Shown here in pieces: positions 63,671-64,000 of a DNA stretch of 64,000 nucleotides. Both the position numbers and the translations under genes were made by a program. The stretch comes from Agathobacter sp. (lineage in GTDB: Bacteria > Bacillota > Clostridia > Lachnospirales > Lachnospiraceae): positions 1 through 64,000 of the forward strand of contig JALEZW010000071.1 of the NCBI GenBank assembly GCA_022772675.1, written 5' to 3'. The stretch's first letter is position 1; every line of letters begins with the position of its first letter. Under the pieces are notes generated by a model. The model saw only the letters and a list, made by a program, of their open reading frames with translations, had not been told where the DNA came from and did no database searches.

Positions 63671-64000
63671 TTTATATCGAAACCGGTTCTACCGATCCTT
63701 ATTTTAATTTTGGTCTGGAATATTATCTAATCACGGAAAAGAAGTTTTCAGAGCCTGTCTTTTTATTCTGGCAGACGGCTCCTACCCTGATGGTGGGGAA
63801 ATTTCAAAACACCTTAGAGGAAATCAATGCCGTCTACGCCAAAGAACATCATATCAACATTGTCCGGCGCATGTCCGGTGGCGGTACCATTTACACGGAT
63901 ATGGGGGGCTGGCAGTTCACATTTATCATTCCCGGACAAACGGAGGAAATCAGTTTCAGCGAATATATCAGTCCTGTCATTGATGCCCTGCATGCTATGG
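63667..64000 (+). CDS. Second lipoate/octanoate ligase-like protein (partial, runs off the window)
   Basis: The ATG at 63667 overlaps the lipA stop; the frame is open for 111 codons to the window end. The product opens with MIYIETGSTDPYFNFGLEYY and carries APTLMVGKFQN and VRRMSGGGTIYTDMGGWQFT, so it belongs to the lipoate ligase/octanoyltransferase fold. It differs from the first LplA and from the usual GGGAVYHDxGNLN in having Thr where His is common and Gly-Trp in place of Asn-Leu. It may be an octanoyltransferase, an amidotransferase or a ligase with another substrate. The catalytic lysine is beyond the window. Confidence 0.88.
   Translation, partial: MIYIETGSTDPYFNFGLEYYLITEKKFSEPVFLFWQTAPTLMVGKFQNTLEEINAVYAKEHHINIVRRMSGGGTIYTDMGGWQFTFIIPGQTEEISFSEYISPVIDALHAM

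Overview
The window looks like a chromosomal segment of a Gram-positive, anaerobic, spore-forming clostridium, most likely a member of the Lachnospiraceae. The reasons are the spoVAD/spoVAE pair, a putative group B [FeFe]-hydrogenase, split glycine decarboxylase (gcvPA/gcvPB), class 1B dihydroorotate dehydrogenase with PyrK, strong AGGAGG-type ribosome binding sites, and small families (DUF5721, DUF6142, DUF5058) that I associate with this group. The genus cannot be fixed from the sequence alone. No rRNA, tRNA, CRISPR array, prophage or complete insertion sequence was seen.

Layout. 1-7 kb: a structured repeat element, an M18 aminopeptidase, a cold-shock protein, a Nudix hydrolase and an ABC exporter pair. 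6-18 kb: a signalling-rich stretch with a BMP-type binding protein next to a very large membrane sensor ending in HD-GYP, an [FeFe]-hydrogenase-like protein, a subtilisin-like protease, a diguanylate cyclase and a degenerate-GGDEF/EAL protein. 18-22 kb: purE-purM-purN-purD, followed by a HAD phosphatase and the EAL protein in overlapping frames. 22-30.5 kb: an M29-type peptidase, small membrane proteins and the pyrimidine genes pyrC-pyrF-pyrK-pyrD, separated from pyrE by a toxin-antitoxin-like pair with its own promoter. 30.5-35.7 kb: a secreted papain-like protease, dapA-dapB under a lysine riboswitch, a corrinoid adenosyltransferase and a tandem-OB SSB-like protein. 35.8-43 kb: typA, an MIF-like tautomerase, hflX with a TPR lipoprotein, and glycogen phosphorylase. 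43-52.4 kb: an AraC regulator, PAP2 phosphatase, Asn-rich lipoprotein, spoVAD/spoVAE, apt, an AAA/PD-(D/E)XK protein, trmO and a large orphan protein with a cyclic-nucleotide-binding-like N-terminus.

52.4-64 kb is a coherent one-carbon and lipoyl region. On the minus strand gcvT-gcvH-gcvPA-gcvPB-lpdA-glyA lie behind a tandem glycine riboswitch with a clear terminator and promoter. Divergently, a strong promoter followed at once by an intrinsic terminator and a six-codon mini-ORF precedes two uncharacterised multi-pass membrane proteins (DUF5058 and a partner), lplA, a free-standing lipoyl domain, lipA and a second lipoate-ligase-like gene cut by the window end. The enzymes that use lipoate (GcvH) and the genes that scavenge or make it are therefore paired back to back. 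The membrane pair is the best candidate here for an undescribed function.

Several starts were moved from the longest open frame on the basis of ribosome binding sites, promoters or regulatory RNAs; notable cases are dapA (GTG), spoVAE (TTG), the putative antitoxin, apt, gcvPB, gcvT, pyrK and the M29 peptidase.
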